From the NCBI RefSeq assembly GCF_000014805.1, contig NC_008570.1, positions 4,517,001 through 4,581,000 on the forward strand: a stretch of 64,000 nucleotides of DNA, given 5' to 3'. The position numbers and the translations under genes were made by a program. Of this stretch, positions 18,596 to 30,327 are shown in pieces. Position 1 is the first letter of the stretch, and every line of letters begins with the position of its first letter. Origin of the DNA: Aeromonas hydrophila subsp. hydrophila ATCC 7966 (GTDB taxonomy: Bacteria > Pseudomonadota > Gammaproteobacteria > Enterobacterales > Aeromonadaceae). The notes under the pieces were generated by a model, which was not told where the DNA came from, did no database searches, and saw only the letters and a list, made by a program, of their open reading frames with translations.

Positions 18596-19243
18596 ATGAT
18601 CCTGCTGGTCGGTGGCGAAAAAGGGGGGAGCGGCAAGAGTTGCCTGGCCCAGAATCTGGCGGTTTACCTCAGGACCCAGTTTCATGGCGAGGTGTTGCTG
18701 GTCGATTGCGATCCACAGCGCACCACATCGGACTGGATCCAGGAGCGCAATGACAATCCGGACCTGCCCCAGATAAATTGTGTTCAGCTCTACGGCAACA
18801 TCCGCAACGACCTGCTCAGCCTGAAGAACCGCTATGACTATCTCATTGTCGATTGCGGCGGCCAGGACAACCGGGCATTGCGTTCCACCATGGCAGTTGC
18901 CACCCACGCCCTGATCCCGCTGCGCCCCAAACGCCGCGACCTCAAGACCTTGCCGCACATGGAAGACCTCATCACCACCTGCAAGATGGTCAACCCCAGC
19001 CTGCGGGCAGCCGTGGTGCTGACCCAGTGCCCTGCCCTCCCCAACCAGGTGAAGCGGATCCTGGAGGCCAAGGAGGTGTGCTCTTCCTTCGGTGTCGACG
19101 TACTCAACTCCATTACCTATGGCCGCAATGTCTACGATGACAGCGAGGAGAAGGGGTTGTCGGTGATGGAAATAGAACCGGATGGCAAATCGGCCGAAGA
19201 GATCCGGGCCATCGCCAAGGAGTTTCTGGAGCTGGGGGTGTGA
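18596..19243 (+). CDS. ParA-family (MinD/ParA) ATPase, orphan chromosomal copy
   Basis: A 215-residue ATPase with the deviant Walker A box EKGGSGKSCLAQNLA at residues 8-22, the switch segment VDCDPQRTTSDW near 40, and Walker B LIVDCGG near 83. It lacks the N-terminal helix-turn-helix of type Ia ParA proteins, so it belongs to the short type Ib-like class that moves plasmids or positions cell components by ATP-driven DNA binding. TAGGAGA precedes the ATG. The next gene begins two bases after its stop and encodes a likely ribbon-helix-helix partner, the standard type Ib pairing. It is not the chromosomal parA/soj, which sits beside gidB in other genomes. Confidence 0.88.
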   Translation: MILLVGGEKGGSGKSCLAQNLAVYLRTQFHGEVLLVDCDPQRTTSDWIQERNDNPDLPQINCVQLYGNIRNDLLSLKNRYDYLIVDCGGQDNRALRSTMAVATHALIPLRPKRRDLKTLPHMEDLITTCKMVNPSLRAAVVLTQCPALPNQVKRILEAKEVCSSFGVDVLNSITYGRNVYDDSEEKGLSVMEIEPDGKSAEEIRAIAKEFLELGV

Positions 19244-19244
19244 G

Positions 19245-19613
19245 ATGGGCCTTGCCGACCTGAAGAAGAAACACAATCTGCATCATCAGAAGAAGTTCAC
19301 CATTGACGAGTTCATCGAAGATGCTGACTTCTACGCCAAGGGCAAACCCAAGGTTGTCAGCCTGGAACTGAATCTGCATCGGGAGGAAGCCCTCACTGCA
19401 CTCGCCTTCATCGAAAACGGTGAACACCTGAAACCCAGCTACAAAAAAGCGACCTTTTCCCTGAGTACCACGGCCATCGACGAGCTTGGCAGCCTGACCC
19501 AGCAGGATGGCATGAACAAATCCCTGTTGCTGCGTCTGTTTACCCATTACTTCTCCTCCTTGAGTCCGGAAGAACGCCAAACCATCTATGAACGGCTACA
19601 GGAACACAACTGA
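19245..19613 (+). CDS. Probable ribbon-helix-helix partner of the ParA-like ATPase
   Basis: A 122-residue basic protein starting one base after the ParA-like stop (TGAG-ATG), so cotranslated. Residues about 70-105 (FSLSTTAIDELGSLTQQDG then MNKSLLLRLFTHYF) have the strand, helix, turn, helix pattern of CopG/Arc-type ribbon-helix-helix domains. The N-terminal half is a Lys/His-rich segment that could contact the ATPase, as in ParG. I infer a DNA-binding centromere or adaptor protein; the similarity is by pattern only. A perfect 19-base palindrome begins at its stop codon. Confidence 0.72.
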   Translation: MGLADLKKKHNLHHQKKFTIDEFIEDADFYAKGKPKVVSLELNLHREEALTALAFIENGEHLKPSYKKATFSLSTTAIDELGSLTQQDGMNKSLLLRLFTHYFSSLSPEERQTIYERLQEHN

Positions 19614-19629
19614 CACGACAGTCGTGTCA
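19611..19629. promoter_or_regulatory. Perfect palindrome at the end of the ParA/RHH pair
   Basis: TGACACGACAGTCGTGTCA is a 9+9 perfect palindrome whose first three bases are the stop codon of the RHH gene. It lacks a T-run. It may be a protein-binding site, or a weak terminator hairpin. Confidence 0.5.
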
Positions 19630-19873
19630 CTGATTATCACCCCCAGTTCCCCGCGCTCTGCTCCCCTTATCCTTGTCTGAACCTCGGTTAAACGACGCGT
19701 GAGACATTCGCCATTCACATCGTGAGCAAAGCGCCTAAAAAGCTCTCGCGATAGTCGGAAGATAGGATCAAAAAACCTGAACACAAATAAACCAAATCAC
19801 TGATTTAAAATGAAATATATCGAAACAAGTTTCCTTCGTAACGAGATGCGTAAAAACGTTTTTCAATCTGCCG

Positions 19874-19901
19874 TTGTCGTGCCCCGTGAAATCCTTATAG
19901 T
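19874..19901 (+). promoter_or_regulatory. Promoter of the CsrB-like RNA
   Basis: TTGTCG at 19874-19879 and TATAGT at 19896-19901 with a 16-base spacer, placing the 5' end near 19908. I did not find a clear GacA/UvrY-type palindrome upstream. Confidence 0.7.
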
Positions 19902-19907
19902 TACTCC

Positions 19908-20181
19908 TGCACGGACGCAATGAAGTCGGTCAGGAAGACTGGCTGCCAGGGTTGGGCAAATGGACTCACCACAGGATGTGGTAAAGGACACCTCCCAGGA
20001 CGGAGAAAGTGCGGCGGGAACGGATGACTCGTCAGGCCATGATGGCTAAAGGACACCCCAAAGGATTGGGAAGGGGAAACCTAAAGGAAGAGGTATAGTC
20101 AGGGATTGCAGGGAGCAACTTCGTTCAAGGACATGAGCGATAAGACTATCGGGGGCGACGCAAGTCGCCCCCATCTTTTTT
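19908..20181 (+). ncRNA. csrB: CsrB/CsrC-type RNA sponging CsrA
   Basis: About 275 bases with no open frame of merit but some 17 GGA words, mostly AGGA or GGGA, spaced every 10-20 bases and several in hairpin loops, such as CACAGGATGTG. The run AAAGGACACCTCCCAGGACG near 19992-20012 nearly repeats a segment of E. coli CsrB, and CAGGGAGCAAC near 20108 also matches it. The RNA ends in a 9-pair GGGGGCGAC/GTCGCCCCC terminator at 20151-20172 with a T6 tail. Such RNAs sequester the translational regulator CsrA. The exact 5' end is inferred from the promoter. Confidence 0.88.
20151..20181 (+). terminator. Terminator of the CsrB-like RNA
   Basis: GGGGGCGAC-GCAA-GTCGCCCCC followed by ATCTTTTTT. It also lies beyond the stop of the converging chemoreceptor gene. 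Confidence 0.92.
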
Positions 20182-20214
20182 GGCCATTTTTCTTCAGCGG
20201 CCAGACTCCAACAT

Positions 20215-21948
20215 CTACTCGAGCCGGAAGTGGCCCACGATCTCCCGCAGCCTGTCGTAGGTCTGCTGCATCGCGGCGGAGCTGGCTACCGTCTCCTCCC
20301 CGTTCTGAGTCAGCTGGCGGATCACCTCGGCAATCGCACTCATGTTGCGATTGATCTCTTCGGCTACCGCGCTCTGTTGTTCCGCCGCCGTGGCGATGTG
20401 GCTGATAAGATCGTTGATCTCCACCACTTCTCCCGCCATCAGATCCAGCGATTCATTGACCCGGGTGGTGTTCTCGGCGGCCCCCTGGCAACTCTGCTTG
20501 GTGTTGCTCATGGCATCCACCACCGTCTGGGTACCCCGCTGCAGACTGGCCAGCATGGTCTGGATCTCCGCCGTGCTCTGCTGGGTGCGAGCGGCAAGGG
20601 AGCGCACCTCGTCGGCCACCACCGCAAAACCGCGCCCCTGTTCGCCAGCGCGGGCCGCCTCGATGGCGGCGTTGAGGGCCAGCAGGTTGGTCTGCTCGGC
20701 TATGCTGCCGATCACGCCCAGTACGGAGCCAATCTGCTGCACATCCTGCTGCATGGCTTCGATGGAGCGGGCAGTGGCCTCCACCTCGTCCACCAGCGCC
20801 ATCACGCTGGCCATGGCCTGATCCACCACCTGACGGGACTGGCTCGCCAGCTGCTGGCTCTGGCCGGTCAGCTGGGCCGTGCTGGCCGCACTCTCAGAGA
20901 CGGAGACTGCGGTGCGACTCATCTCGTTGATGGCGGTCACCACCTGTTCGGTTTCCCGCACATGATCTGCCAGCAGGGACTGGGCGGCCCCGGTCTGGCT
21001 GGCCAGCCCCTCGATACCGCTGTTGAGCTGGCCGCTGGCCTGCCGTACCTCGTTCATCATCTCCTGCAGCCGCTCGATAAAGCGGTTGATGCCGGCCGAA
21101 ATCTGGCCCAGATCATCGGTACTGGTTACCGCCAGCCGACGGGTCAGGTCGCCGCTGCCACGGGAGAGCTCCAGCACCAGATCCCGCAGCGAAAGGATGG
21201 GACGGTAGGCGAGATTGAGCGCCAGTACGGCGAGCACCATCACCACCACGGCAACCCCGAGCAACGCCATGATGATCTGGCCGTTGAGTGCCTGGGTCAT
21301 GATACGGATGTAGTCGAGATCGATATAGCCGGTCAGCGTCCAGCTGCTGCCGCGAATATCCAGCGCATTGGGACGAGCCTCGCTCTCTCCCTGCGGCTTG
21401 CTGCTGTAGAGCACATTGCCCTGCCCATCGGCCAGCGAGAAGTAACGCCCCTCGCCGCTCACCTTCTCCAGCAGGTTCTTGAACTCGCTCATGTCGAGGT
21501 AATAAAGGTAGGCAGAGTCGGCCCCTCGCGGCACCAGAATGGAGATGACGGGCTTGCCATCCACCTGCTGCAGCGGGCTGACGGTGATCTGGTTGTTGGC
21601 GGCGGGGATCAGCTGGCGCAGCGCATCGACCTTGGCCGTATCGTTGATGACCCCGCTCACGTCGAACGCCATGTCGCCAATAACCTTGACGATATTATGA
21701 AAGCCGGTCTCTTCCAGCGTCTTCTTGACGTTGGTGACCCCGAAGTTGAGGTTGGCCGCCAACAGGATTTTTTGATTGATGTCGCTGGCCAGCTTCTCTT
21801 TGACCAGGGTGATTTGCTCGTTGATGTTCTGGGTGGCCTGAGTGCGGATATAGGCGCTGATGAAGTGATTGACGCTGAACCAGGCAGTGCCGATGGTGAC
21901 CAGAATGGCCAGCAGCAGCAAGACGTAAATCTTGACCTTGAATGGCAT
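20215..21948 (-). CDS. Methyl-accepting chemotaxis protein at the end of the mgl operon
   Basis: A 577-residue chemoreceptor: membrane helix near residues 5-25, periplasmic Cache-like domain to about 245 (with [18 protein letters not shown] fold element [17 protein letters not shown]), second membrane helix near 252-275, HAMP to about 330 and the signalling tip [23 protein letters not shown] at 21948 follows a GGAGGG ribosome site. It starts 51 bases beyond mglC on the same strand with no promoter I can see, so it is probably cotranscribed with galactose transport genes. It may sense galactose or the MglB-sugar complex, the job of Trg in E. coli, but it is not a Trg orthologue. Confidence 0.92.
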   Translation of the reverse strand: MPFKVKIYVLLLLAILVTIGTAWFSVNHFISAYIRTQATQNINEQITLVKEKLASDINQKILLAANLNFGVTNVKKTLEETGFHNIVKVIGDMAFDVSGVINDTAKVDALRQLIPAANNQITVSPLQQVDGKPVISILVPRGADSAYLYYLDMSEFKNLLEKVSGEGRYFSLADGQGNVLYSSKPQGESEARPNALDIRGSSWTLTGYIDLDYIRIMTQALNGQIIMALLGVAVVVMVLAVLALNLAYRPILSLRDLVLELSRGSGDLTRRLAVTSTDDLGQISAGINRFIERLQEMMNEVRQASGQLNSGIEGLASQTGAAQSLLADHVRETEQVVTAINEMSRTAVSVSESAASTAQLTGQSQQLASQSRQVVDQAMASVMALVDEVEATARSIEAMQQDVQQIGSVLGVIGSIAEQTNLLALNAAIEAARAGEQGRGFAVVADEVRSLAARTQQSTAEIQTMLASLQRGTQTVVDAMSNTKQSCQGAAENTTRVNESLDLMAGEVVEINDLISHIATAAEQQSAVAEEINRNMSAIAEVIRQLTQNGEETVASSAAMQQTYDRLREIVGHFRLE

Positions 21949-21962
21949 GGGATCCCTCCAGA

Positions 21963-21991
21963 AGAGAGGGCTGGCACTGCCAACCCTCTCT
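21963..21991 (-). promoter_or_regulatory. Hairpin between mglC and the chemoreceptor gene
   Basis: A 12-pair stem (AGAGAGGG...CCCTCTCT core) with a 5-base loop; one pair is G-U only if read as minus-strand RNA, which supports a function in that transcript. No T-run follows, so partial termination or 3'-end protection of mglBAC is likely. Confidence 0.7.
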
Positions 21992-21999
21992 GCCAATCG

Positions 22000-23010
22000 T
22001 TATTTCTTCTTGGCGTACTTCATGGAGTCCAACGCCACCGCCAGAATGATGATGCCGCCCTTGATGATGAACTGCCAGTAAGGGCTGACCCCGATATAGG
22101 TCAAACCATAGTTGATCAATGTAAAGATGAGTACCCCGGTGATCACCCCGGCGACCGTGCCCACCCCGCCGGCAAACGACACCCCACCCACCACGCAGGC
22201 GGCGATGGCATCGAGTTCATACATGAAGCCGAGGTTGTTGGTGGCACTGCCGATCCGGCCCGCTTCCAGCATGCCGCCGAAGGCGTAGAACACCCCAGCC
22301 AGCGCATAGATCATCACCAGGTTGACCGCCACGTTGACGCCGGAGACCTTGGCGGCTTCCGGGTTGCCGCCGATGGCAAAGATGTTCTTGCCAAAGCGGG
22401 TCTTGTTCCACAGCACCCAGACGAACACGCTGGCAATGGCGGCATAGAAGGTCAGATAGGATAGCTTGAAGCCACCCAGCTTGATGAACCCCTGCGCGAA
22501 GCTCGAGAAACGAGGGTCAAAACCGGCCACCGGCGAAGCCCCTACAGAGTCAAAGTAGAGGGAGTTGATGCCGTAGACGATGATCATGGTCCCCAGGGTG
22601 GTAATGAACGGGGTGACGTTCAGATAAGCCACGATAAGGCCGTTGACCAGACCAATCAGGGCCCCCACCACGCACACCAGCAGGATCACCGCCGGAATGG
22701 GCACTTCGCCCAGGCTGGGAAACACCTTGTTGACGTTGGTCAGCGCCTGCAGCATGGTCGCCGCAATGAGCGCCGCCAGGCCGACCTGACGACCGGCCGA
22801 CAGATCCGTCCCCTGGGTGATGATGATGCCTGCCACCCCCAGCGCTATGATGACCCGTACCGAAGACTGGGTCAGGATGTTGCTGAAGTTGGTGAGACTC
22901 AGGAAGGAGGGTTCCTTGATCACGATGATCATGAGCAGCACCAGCAGCACCACGTAGATGCCGTTCTCCTTGAGCGCCCGCATCAGATTGAAATTTTTAG
23001 CCGACTCCAT
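22000..23010 (-). CDS. mglC: Galactose/methyl-galactoside ABC transporter permease MglC
   Basis: The 336-residue inner-membrane permease of the Mgl importer, with about ten hydrophobic segments, aligning along its length with E. coli MglC. Conserved stretches include GIIITQGTDLSAGRQVGLAALI near residue 60-80, and FAIGGNPEAAKVSGVNV, the cytoplasmic coupling loop contacting MglA. ATG at 23010 has an AGGAAG ribosome site. It follows mglA by 16 bases. Confidence 0.97.
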   Translation of the reverse strand: MESAKNFNLMRALKENGIYVVLLVLLMIIVIKEPSFLSLTNFSNILTQSSVRVIIALGVAGIIITQGTDLSAGRQVGLAALIAATMLQALTNVNKVFPSLGEVPIPAVILLVCVVGALIGLVNGLIVAYLNVTPFITTLGTMIIVYGINSLYFDSVGASPVAGFDPRFSSFAQGFIKLGGFKLSYLTFYAAIASVFVWVLWNKTRFGKNIFAIGGNPEAAKVSGVNVAVNLVMIYALAGVFYAFGGMLEAGRIGSATNNLGFMYELDAIAACVVGGVSFAGGVGTVAGVITGVLIFTLINYGLTYIGVSPYWQFIIKGGIIILAVALDSMKYAKKK

Positions 23011-23026
23011 AAATGTCTTCCTGTCT

Positions 23027-24547
23027 CTAGAGGTACAGAGATGCCAGGCGCAGTATCTCGCTCTGGTCAGTTTCTTTGGTATTGACGATCCCGGCGACCC
23101 GGCCATTGCTCATGACCATGATGCGATCCGTGATGCCGAGCAGTTCGGGCATTTCCGACGAAATGATGATGATGCCCTTGTCCTTCTTCGCCAGCTCCAG
23201 GATGAGCTGATAAATCTCGAACTTGGCCCCCACGTCGATGCCGCGAGTCGGTTCGTCCAGCATCAGGATCTCCGGCTGGGTCAGCAGCCAGCGGCCGATG
23301 ATCACCTTCTGCTGGTTGCCCCCCGAGAGGGAGCCGATCTGGGTCTGTTGAGTCGGTGTCTTGACCCGCATGGAGTCGATGACCCACTGGGTATCGCTCT
23401 TCATCTTGTTGTCGCTGAGCAGCCCCATGGAGCCCTTGTAGTTGTCCATGTTGGCGATCAGGGAGTTGAAAGCGATGTCGAGACGCGAATAGATGCCGGT
23501 GGAGCGCCGCTCTTCGGTCACCAGTGCAAAGCCGTTGCGGATCGCCTCGTGGGCATTGTGGTTCGCCACCGGCTGACCATGCAGCTTGATGATCCCTTCA
23601 CTGCGATCGCGGATGCCGAACAGGGTCTCGACGATGTCGGTGCGCTTGGCCCCCACCAGTCCGGCGATGCCGAGGATCTCCCCCTTGTGCAGGTTGAAGG
23701 TGATGTCCTGAATGGAGGGCTGGTTCTTCGCCGTCAGGTGCTCGACTTCGAGGATCACCTCTTTCGGCTGGTTGGTCTTCTCCGGGAAGCGCTGGGTCAA
23801 CTCACGACCGACCATCATGCCGATGATCTGATCCATGGTCATGCCCTTGAGCGGCTGGGTCGCCACCCACTGGCCATCCCGCAATATGGTAATCTCGTCA
23901 CACAGCTGGAAGATCTCTTCCATCTTGTGGGAGATGTAGACGATGCCGCAGCCCTTCTCCTTGAGCTTGTTGATGATCTTGAAGAGATGGCTCACCTCTT
24001 TCTCGGTCAGCGAGGAGGTGGGCTCGTCCATGATGACGATCTTGGCGTCATAGGAGAACGCCTTGGCGATCTCGATCATCTGCATCTGGGAGACGGAGAG
24101 GGTACCGACCTTGACCCGCGGGTCGATGTCGATGTCCAGCTCGTCGAAGATATGCTTGGTGTCCTGATACATCTTGCCGTGATCGACGAACAGCCCCTTG
24201 GTGGGATAGCGGCCGAGCCACATGTTGTCCATCACCGAGCGTTGCAGCACCAGGTTCAACTCCTGATGCACCATGGAGACGCCATTCTCCAGCGCCTCTT
24301 TGGAAGAGGTGAAGTTGATCTCCTGCCCCTTGAAGAAGATCTTGCCCTGATCCTTCTCGTAAATGCCGAACAGGCACTTGAGCAACGTGGATTTTCCTGC
24401 CCCGTTCTCGCCCATCAACGCATGCACAGAATGAGGACGGACCCGTAAATTGACATTATCGAGTGCCTTGACGCCGGGAAAGCTTTTACTGACGTCAATC
24501 ATCTCCAACAGCCATTCTGATTGTTGCTGTGTTGTCATATCAGCCAT
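23027..24547 (-). CDS. mglA: Galactose/methyl-galactoside ABC transporter ATPase MglA
   Basis: The 506-residue duplicated ATPase of the Mgl importer, equal in length to E. coli MglA. The first domain has Walker [10 protein letters not shown] near residue 45 and Walker [12 protein letters not shown]; the second has the degenerate Walker [10 protein letters not shown], signature LSGGNQQKV and [13 protein letters not shown]. This asymmetry is normal for sugar ABC ATPases. ATG at 24547 is preferred for length; GTG at 24550 and ATG at 24538 are alternatives, none with a strong ribosome site. A stabilising hairpin separates it from mglB. Confidence 0.97.
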   Translation of the reverse strand: MADMTTQQQSEWLLEMIDVSKSFPGVKALDNVNLRVRPHSVHALMGENGAGKSTLLKCLFGIYEKDQGKIFFKGQEINFTSSKEALENGVSMVHQELNLVLQRSVMDNMWLGRYPTKGLFVDHGKMYQDTKHIFDELDIDIDPRVKVGTLSVSQMQMIEIAKAFSYDAKIVIMDEPTSSLTEKEVSHLFKIINKLKEKGCGIVYISHKMEEIFQLCDEITILRDGQWVATQPLKGMTMDQIIGMMVGRELTQRFPEKTNQPKEVILEVEHLTAKNQPSIQDITFNLHKGEILGIAGLVGAKRTDIVETLFGIRDRSEGIIKLHGQPVANHNAHEAIRNGFALVTEERRSTGIYSRLDIAFNSLIANMDNYKGSMGLLSDNKMKSDTQWVIDSMRVKTPTQQTQIGSLSGGNQQKVIIGRWLLTQPEILMLDEPTRGIDVGAKFEIYQLILELAKKDKGIIIISSEMPELLGITDRIMVMSNGRVAGIVNTKETDQSEILRLASLYL

Positions 24548-24566
24548 CACATCTGGTTGAAACTGA

Positions 24567-24589
24567 GGGCAAGGGGAAACCCCTTGCCC
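24567..24589 (-). promoter_or_regulatory. Hairpin between mglB and mglA
   Basis: GGGCAAGGGG-AAA-CCCCTTGCCC, a perfect 10-pair stem 12 bases beyond mglB. Such hairpins after binding-protein genes protect the upstream message and lower expression of ATPase and permease. Confidence 0.8.
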
Positions 24590-24601
24590 GGGAGGAGGGA
24601 A

Positions 24602-25588
24602 TTATTCGAATTTGGACAGGTTGTCAGCATCGACACCAACGTAGGGAACGCGCACAACCTTGTTGACGATGTTCCACTTGGTGCCTTCACCGGCCGCTTT
24701 GCCTTCCGCCAGGTTCTTGGTCAGTTCGTAGGTCGCCTTGGCCTGGTTGGCGGCATCGTTCAGCACGGTACCGGCCATGGCACCGCTCTTGACCAGTGCC
24801 AGCGCTTCCGGCAGGGCATCAACCCCGAATACCGGGATGGCGGTCTTGCCCTGGGCCTTCAGCGACTCGACAGCACCCATCGCCATGCCATCGTTGTTGG
24901 CGATGACCACTTCGATCTTGTTGGCGTTGGGGCCGGAGATCCAGGCGTCCATCTTGTCCTTGGCCATGGCGGTATCCCACATACCAGTGTCCATGTGCAG
25001 CTGCTCGGTCTTGATGCCGCCGTCGTTCAGGGTCTTGATGACGTAGGTGGTACGGGCTTCGGCATCGGGGTGACCCGGCTCCCCTTTCAGCAGCACGAAC
25101 TGGATGACGCCATCCTTGTTCAGATCCCAGGCCGGGTTGGCTTTCCAGTGCTTGGCGATCAGCTGACCCTGGATGATGCCTGACTCCTTGGAGTCGGTAC
25201 CCACGTAGTAAGCCTTGTCATAGCTGGCGAGATCGGCAGCGCTCGGCTCCTTGTTGTAGAACACCACGGGCACATCCTCGCCACGGGCCTTCTCGATCAC
25301 GACCGGGGCCGCCGCCGGGTCAACCAGGTTGATGGCCAGCGCCTTCACGCCTTTGGCCAGCAGTACGTCGACCTGATCGTTCTGCTTGGACTGGTCATTC
25401 TGGGAGTCATTCATCAACAGCTCCACCCCCGGGTTGGCTGCCGCTTCCTTCTCGATTGCCTTGCGCACTACCGCCATGAAGTTGTCGTCGTATTTGTAGA
25501 CGGTCACCCCGATGCGAGTTTCGGCATGAGCGGTGGCTCCAGCCATCAGGCTCATCAGTACGGCGGCAATGGTCGTGATCTTTTTCAT
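24602..25588 (-). CDS. mglB: Periplasmic galactose/glucose-binding protein MglB
   Basis: The 328-residue sugar-binding protein has a signal peptide (cleavage near AHA-ETR, residue 22). The mature part shows [13 protein letters not shown], the calcium-binding loop DLNKDGVIQ near residue 157-165, the ligand residues in NNDGMAMG near 233 and GVDALPEAL near 258. It delivers galactose or glucose to MglAC and, in enterics, is also the ligand for chemotaxis. It is first in the mglB-mglA-mglC-chemoreceptor operon and has a GalR-operator/CRP promoter. Confidence 0.97.
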   Translation of the reverse strand: MKKITTIAAVLMSLMAGATAHAETRIGVTVYKYDDNFMAVVRKAIEKEAAANPGVELLMNDSQNDQSKQNDQVDVLLAKGVKALAINLVDPAAAPVVIEKARGEDVPVVFYNKEPSAADLASYDKAYYVGTDSKESGIIQGQLIAKHWKANPAWDLNKDGVIQFVLLKGEPGHPDAEARTTYVIKTLNDGGIKTEQLHMDTGMWDTAMAKDKMDAWISGPNANKIEVVIANNDGMAMGAVESLKAQGKTAIPVFGVDALPEALALVKSGAMAGTVLNDAANQAKATYELTKNLAEGKAAGEGTKWNIVNKVVRVPYVGVDADNLSKFE

Positions 25589-25657
25589 TGTTATGCTCCG
25601 ATCTCTCTATCTGTTTTTGTAGGGAATGCTGTACACCAAGTGAACTGGCGCCAGCCT

Positions 25658-25719
25658 AATGTAATCAGTTTGTTGTATGACAATCTGTGATCATGACAAC
25701 AAAATGAAAACGTTTACAC
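25658..25719 (-). promoter_or_regulatory. mglB promoter with CRP site and GalR/GalS operator
   Basis: Reading leftwards: GalR/GalS-type operator GTGTAAACGTTTTCAT (25704-25719), CRP-like site TGTGATCATGACAACA read on the plus strand (25686-25701) and -10 TACATT (25658-25663). If transcription starts near 25652, the CRP site is centred at -41.5 and the operator near -60, as at E. coli gal promoters. Confidence 0.78.
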
Positions 25720-25822
25720 TCTGTTACATAGCAACAAATCAATTAAAAATCATTAGGTTACATTTGATTGCTGAAGGTGAAGCCCTGAACGAGGCTCTTT
25801 CTTGTTAAGCAATCGCTCAGAT

Positions 25823-28999
<3,177 letters not shown>

Positions 29000-29055
29000 T
29001 GAATTTGTTAAGTAAAACAGGGTAAAAATGCGCTAAATGCAGGTAAAAGACCAAG

Positions 29056-29093
29056 GCTCCGGATCAAGCGCCGCAAAAATGGCGATCCGGAGC
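29056..29093 (-). terminator. Hairpin after the GalR/GalS-type gene
   Basis: GCTCCGGATC and GATCCGGAGC form a 10-pair outer stem with a GC inner stem, 26 bases beyond the stop; the T-run (TCTTTT) is offset, so termination is plausible, not certain. Confidence 0.6.
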
Positions 29094-29118
29094 GGTAAAC
29101 GGAGGTAAATGAAAGGGA

Positions 29119-30123
29119 TCAGCTTCGAACGGGAGCCACCGAGTGGCGGTTGATCAGGGTCGGGGTGTAAATGCGGCTCTGCACCGCCTCGCTTTCGCCC
29201 GCCGCCAGCTGCAGTGCCAGCTTGGCCGCCTGGGCTGCCATCAGTTCAACCGGATAGCGCATGGTGGAGAGCTTGGGGCGCAGGTATCTGGCATAGATGA
29301 TGTCATCGAAGCCCACTACCGACACCTCCTCCGGCACCTTGAGGCCGTTGTCCGCCAGCACCGAGATGGCACCCGCCGCCATGGCATCGTTGTAGGCCAC
29401 CACGGCCGTGATGGGCAGCCCCTTGGCCAGCAGGTTGAGCATGGCGCGCTCGCCGCCCTCCTCGTTGGGCATGCCGCTCTCCACCAGCTCGGGGTCGGCA
29501 CGCAGCCCCGCTTCGGCCAGCGCATCCTGATAGCCCTGCAACCGCAGGATGGCATCTTCGATGGCGTGATCCGAACTGAGGAAGGCGATGTGGCGGTGGC
29601 CCAGCTCCAGCAGATGCCGGGTCGCCGTGGCGGCCCCCTGGCGGTTGTTGAGGGCGATGCAGCGCCCCTTGAGCGCCGGGATGTCGCGGTTTATCAGCAC
29701 CATGCCGGGCACCCGCAGCGCGTAGTCGATCAGCTCTTCGTCGCTCAGCGCCTTGCTGTGCACCACCAGCGCCTCACAGCGCTTGCCGATCAGTAGTTCG
29801 ATGGATTCGCGCTCCTGCCGTGCCTTGTGAAAACCATTACCCATCAACAGGTGCAGACCCTGTTCCACCGCCACCGCGGCCACCCCCTTGACCAGGGCGC
29901 CGAAGAAGGGATCCGCCACGTCGCCCACCAGCACCCCCATGGTGTCACAGGTCTGGCTGACCAGTGCCCGCGCGTTGGCATTGGGGGTGTAGCCCAGTTC
30001 GGCCATGGCCTTCTGTACCACCTCGCGGGAAGCGGCACTGGCCTTGGGTGAGTTGTTCATCACCCGTGAAACCGTTGCCACCGATACGTTGGCCAAACGG
30101 GCGACATCCTTGATGGTACTCAT
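29119..30123 (-). CDS. galR: LacI-family galactose repressor, GalR/GalS-type
   Basis: A 334-residue LacI-family repressor closest in pattern to E. coli GalS/GalR: helix-turn-helix STIKDVARLANVSVATVSRVMNN at residues 2-24, hinge PNANARALVSQ near 48, and effector domain with DPFFGALVKGV, CEALVVHSKALSDEEL and RRHSVA-like end INRHSVA. ATG at 30123 is set by homology. Three copies of its expected operator lie at mglB, lacZ and galE within this window, making it the probable local repressor of sugar uptake, lactose hydrolysis and the Leloir pathway, induced by galactose. Whether it is a GalR or a GalS cannot be decided here. Confidence 0.92.
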   Translation of the reverse strand: MSTIKDVARLANVSVATVSRVMNNSPKASAASREVVQKAMAELGYTPNANARALVSQTCDTMGVLVGDVADPFFGALVKGVAAVAVEQGLHLLMGNGFHKARQERESIELLIGKRCEALVVHSKALSDEELIDYALRVPGMVLINRDIPALKGRCIALNNRQGAATATRHLLELGHRHIAFLSSDHAIEDAILRLQGYQDALAEAGLRADPELVESGMPNEEGGERAMLNLLAKGLPITAVVAYNDAMAAGAISVLADNGLKVPEEVSVVGFDDIIYARYLRPKLSTMRYPVELMAAQAAKLALQLAAGESEAVQSRIYTPTLINRHSVAPVRS

Positions 30124-30229
30124 GCTGTTTTCACTTATTTCACGGCTCGGGATGGCGCCATTATACCGAGCAATGTCACTGATAACAGGGGGGAAAACCA
30201 TATTGCTGAAATGATGACCATCAAAACAA

Positions 30230-30294
30230 GTGTAATCGTTTACACATATTTGTTAGCCAGTTCACAGTTTGCCCGCCGGCCCCTCGGCTAGACT
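30230..30294 (+). promoter_or_regulatory. galE promoter with GalR/GalS operator and CRP site
   Basis: Perfect operator GTGTAATCGTTTACAC (30230-30245), CRP-like TGTTAGCCAGTTCACA (30251-30266) and -10 TAGACT (30289-30294). A start near 30300 puts CRP at -41.5 and the operator near -62. Confidence 0.8.
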
Positions 30295-30327
30295 CCTTCA
30301 CAGGCTTTTTTCAGCGTGGAGATGAGG

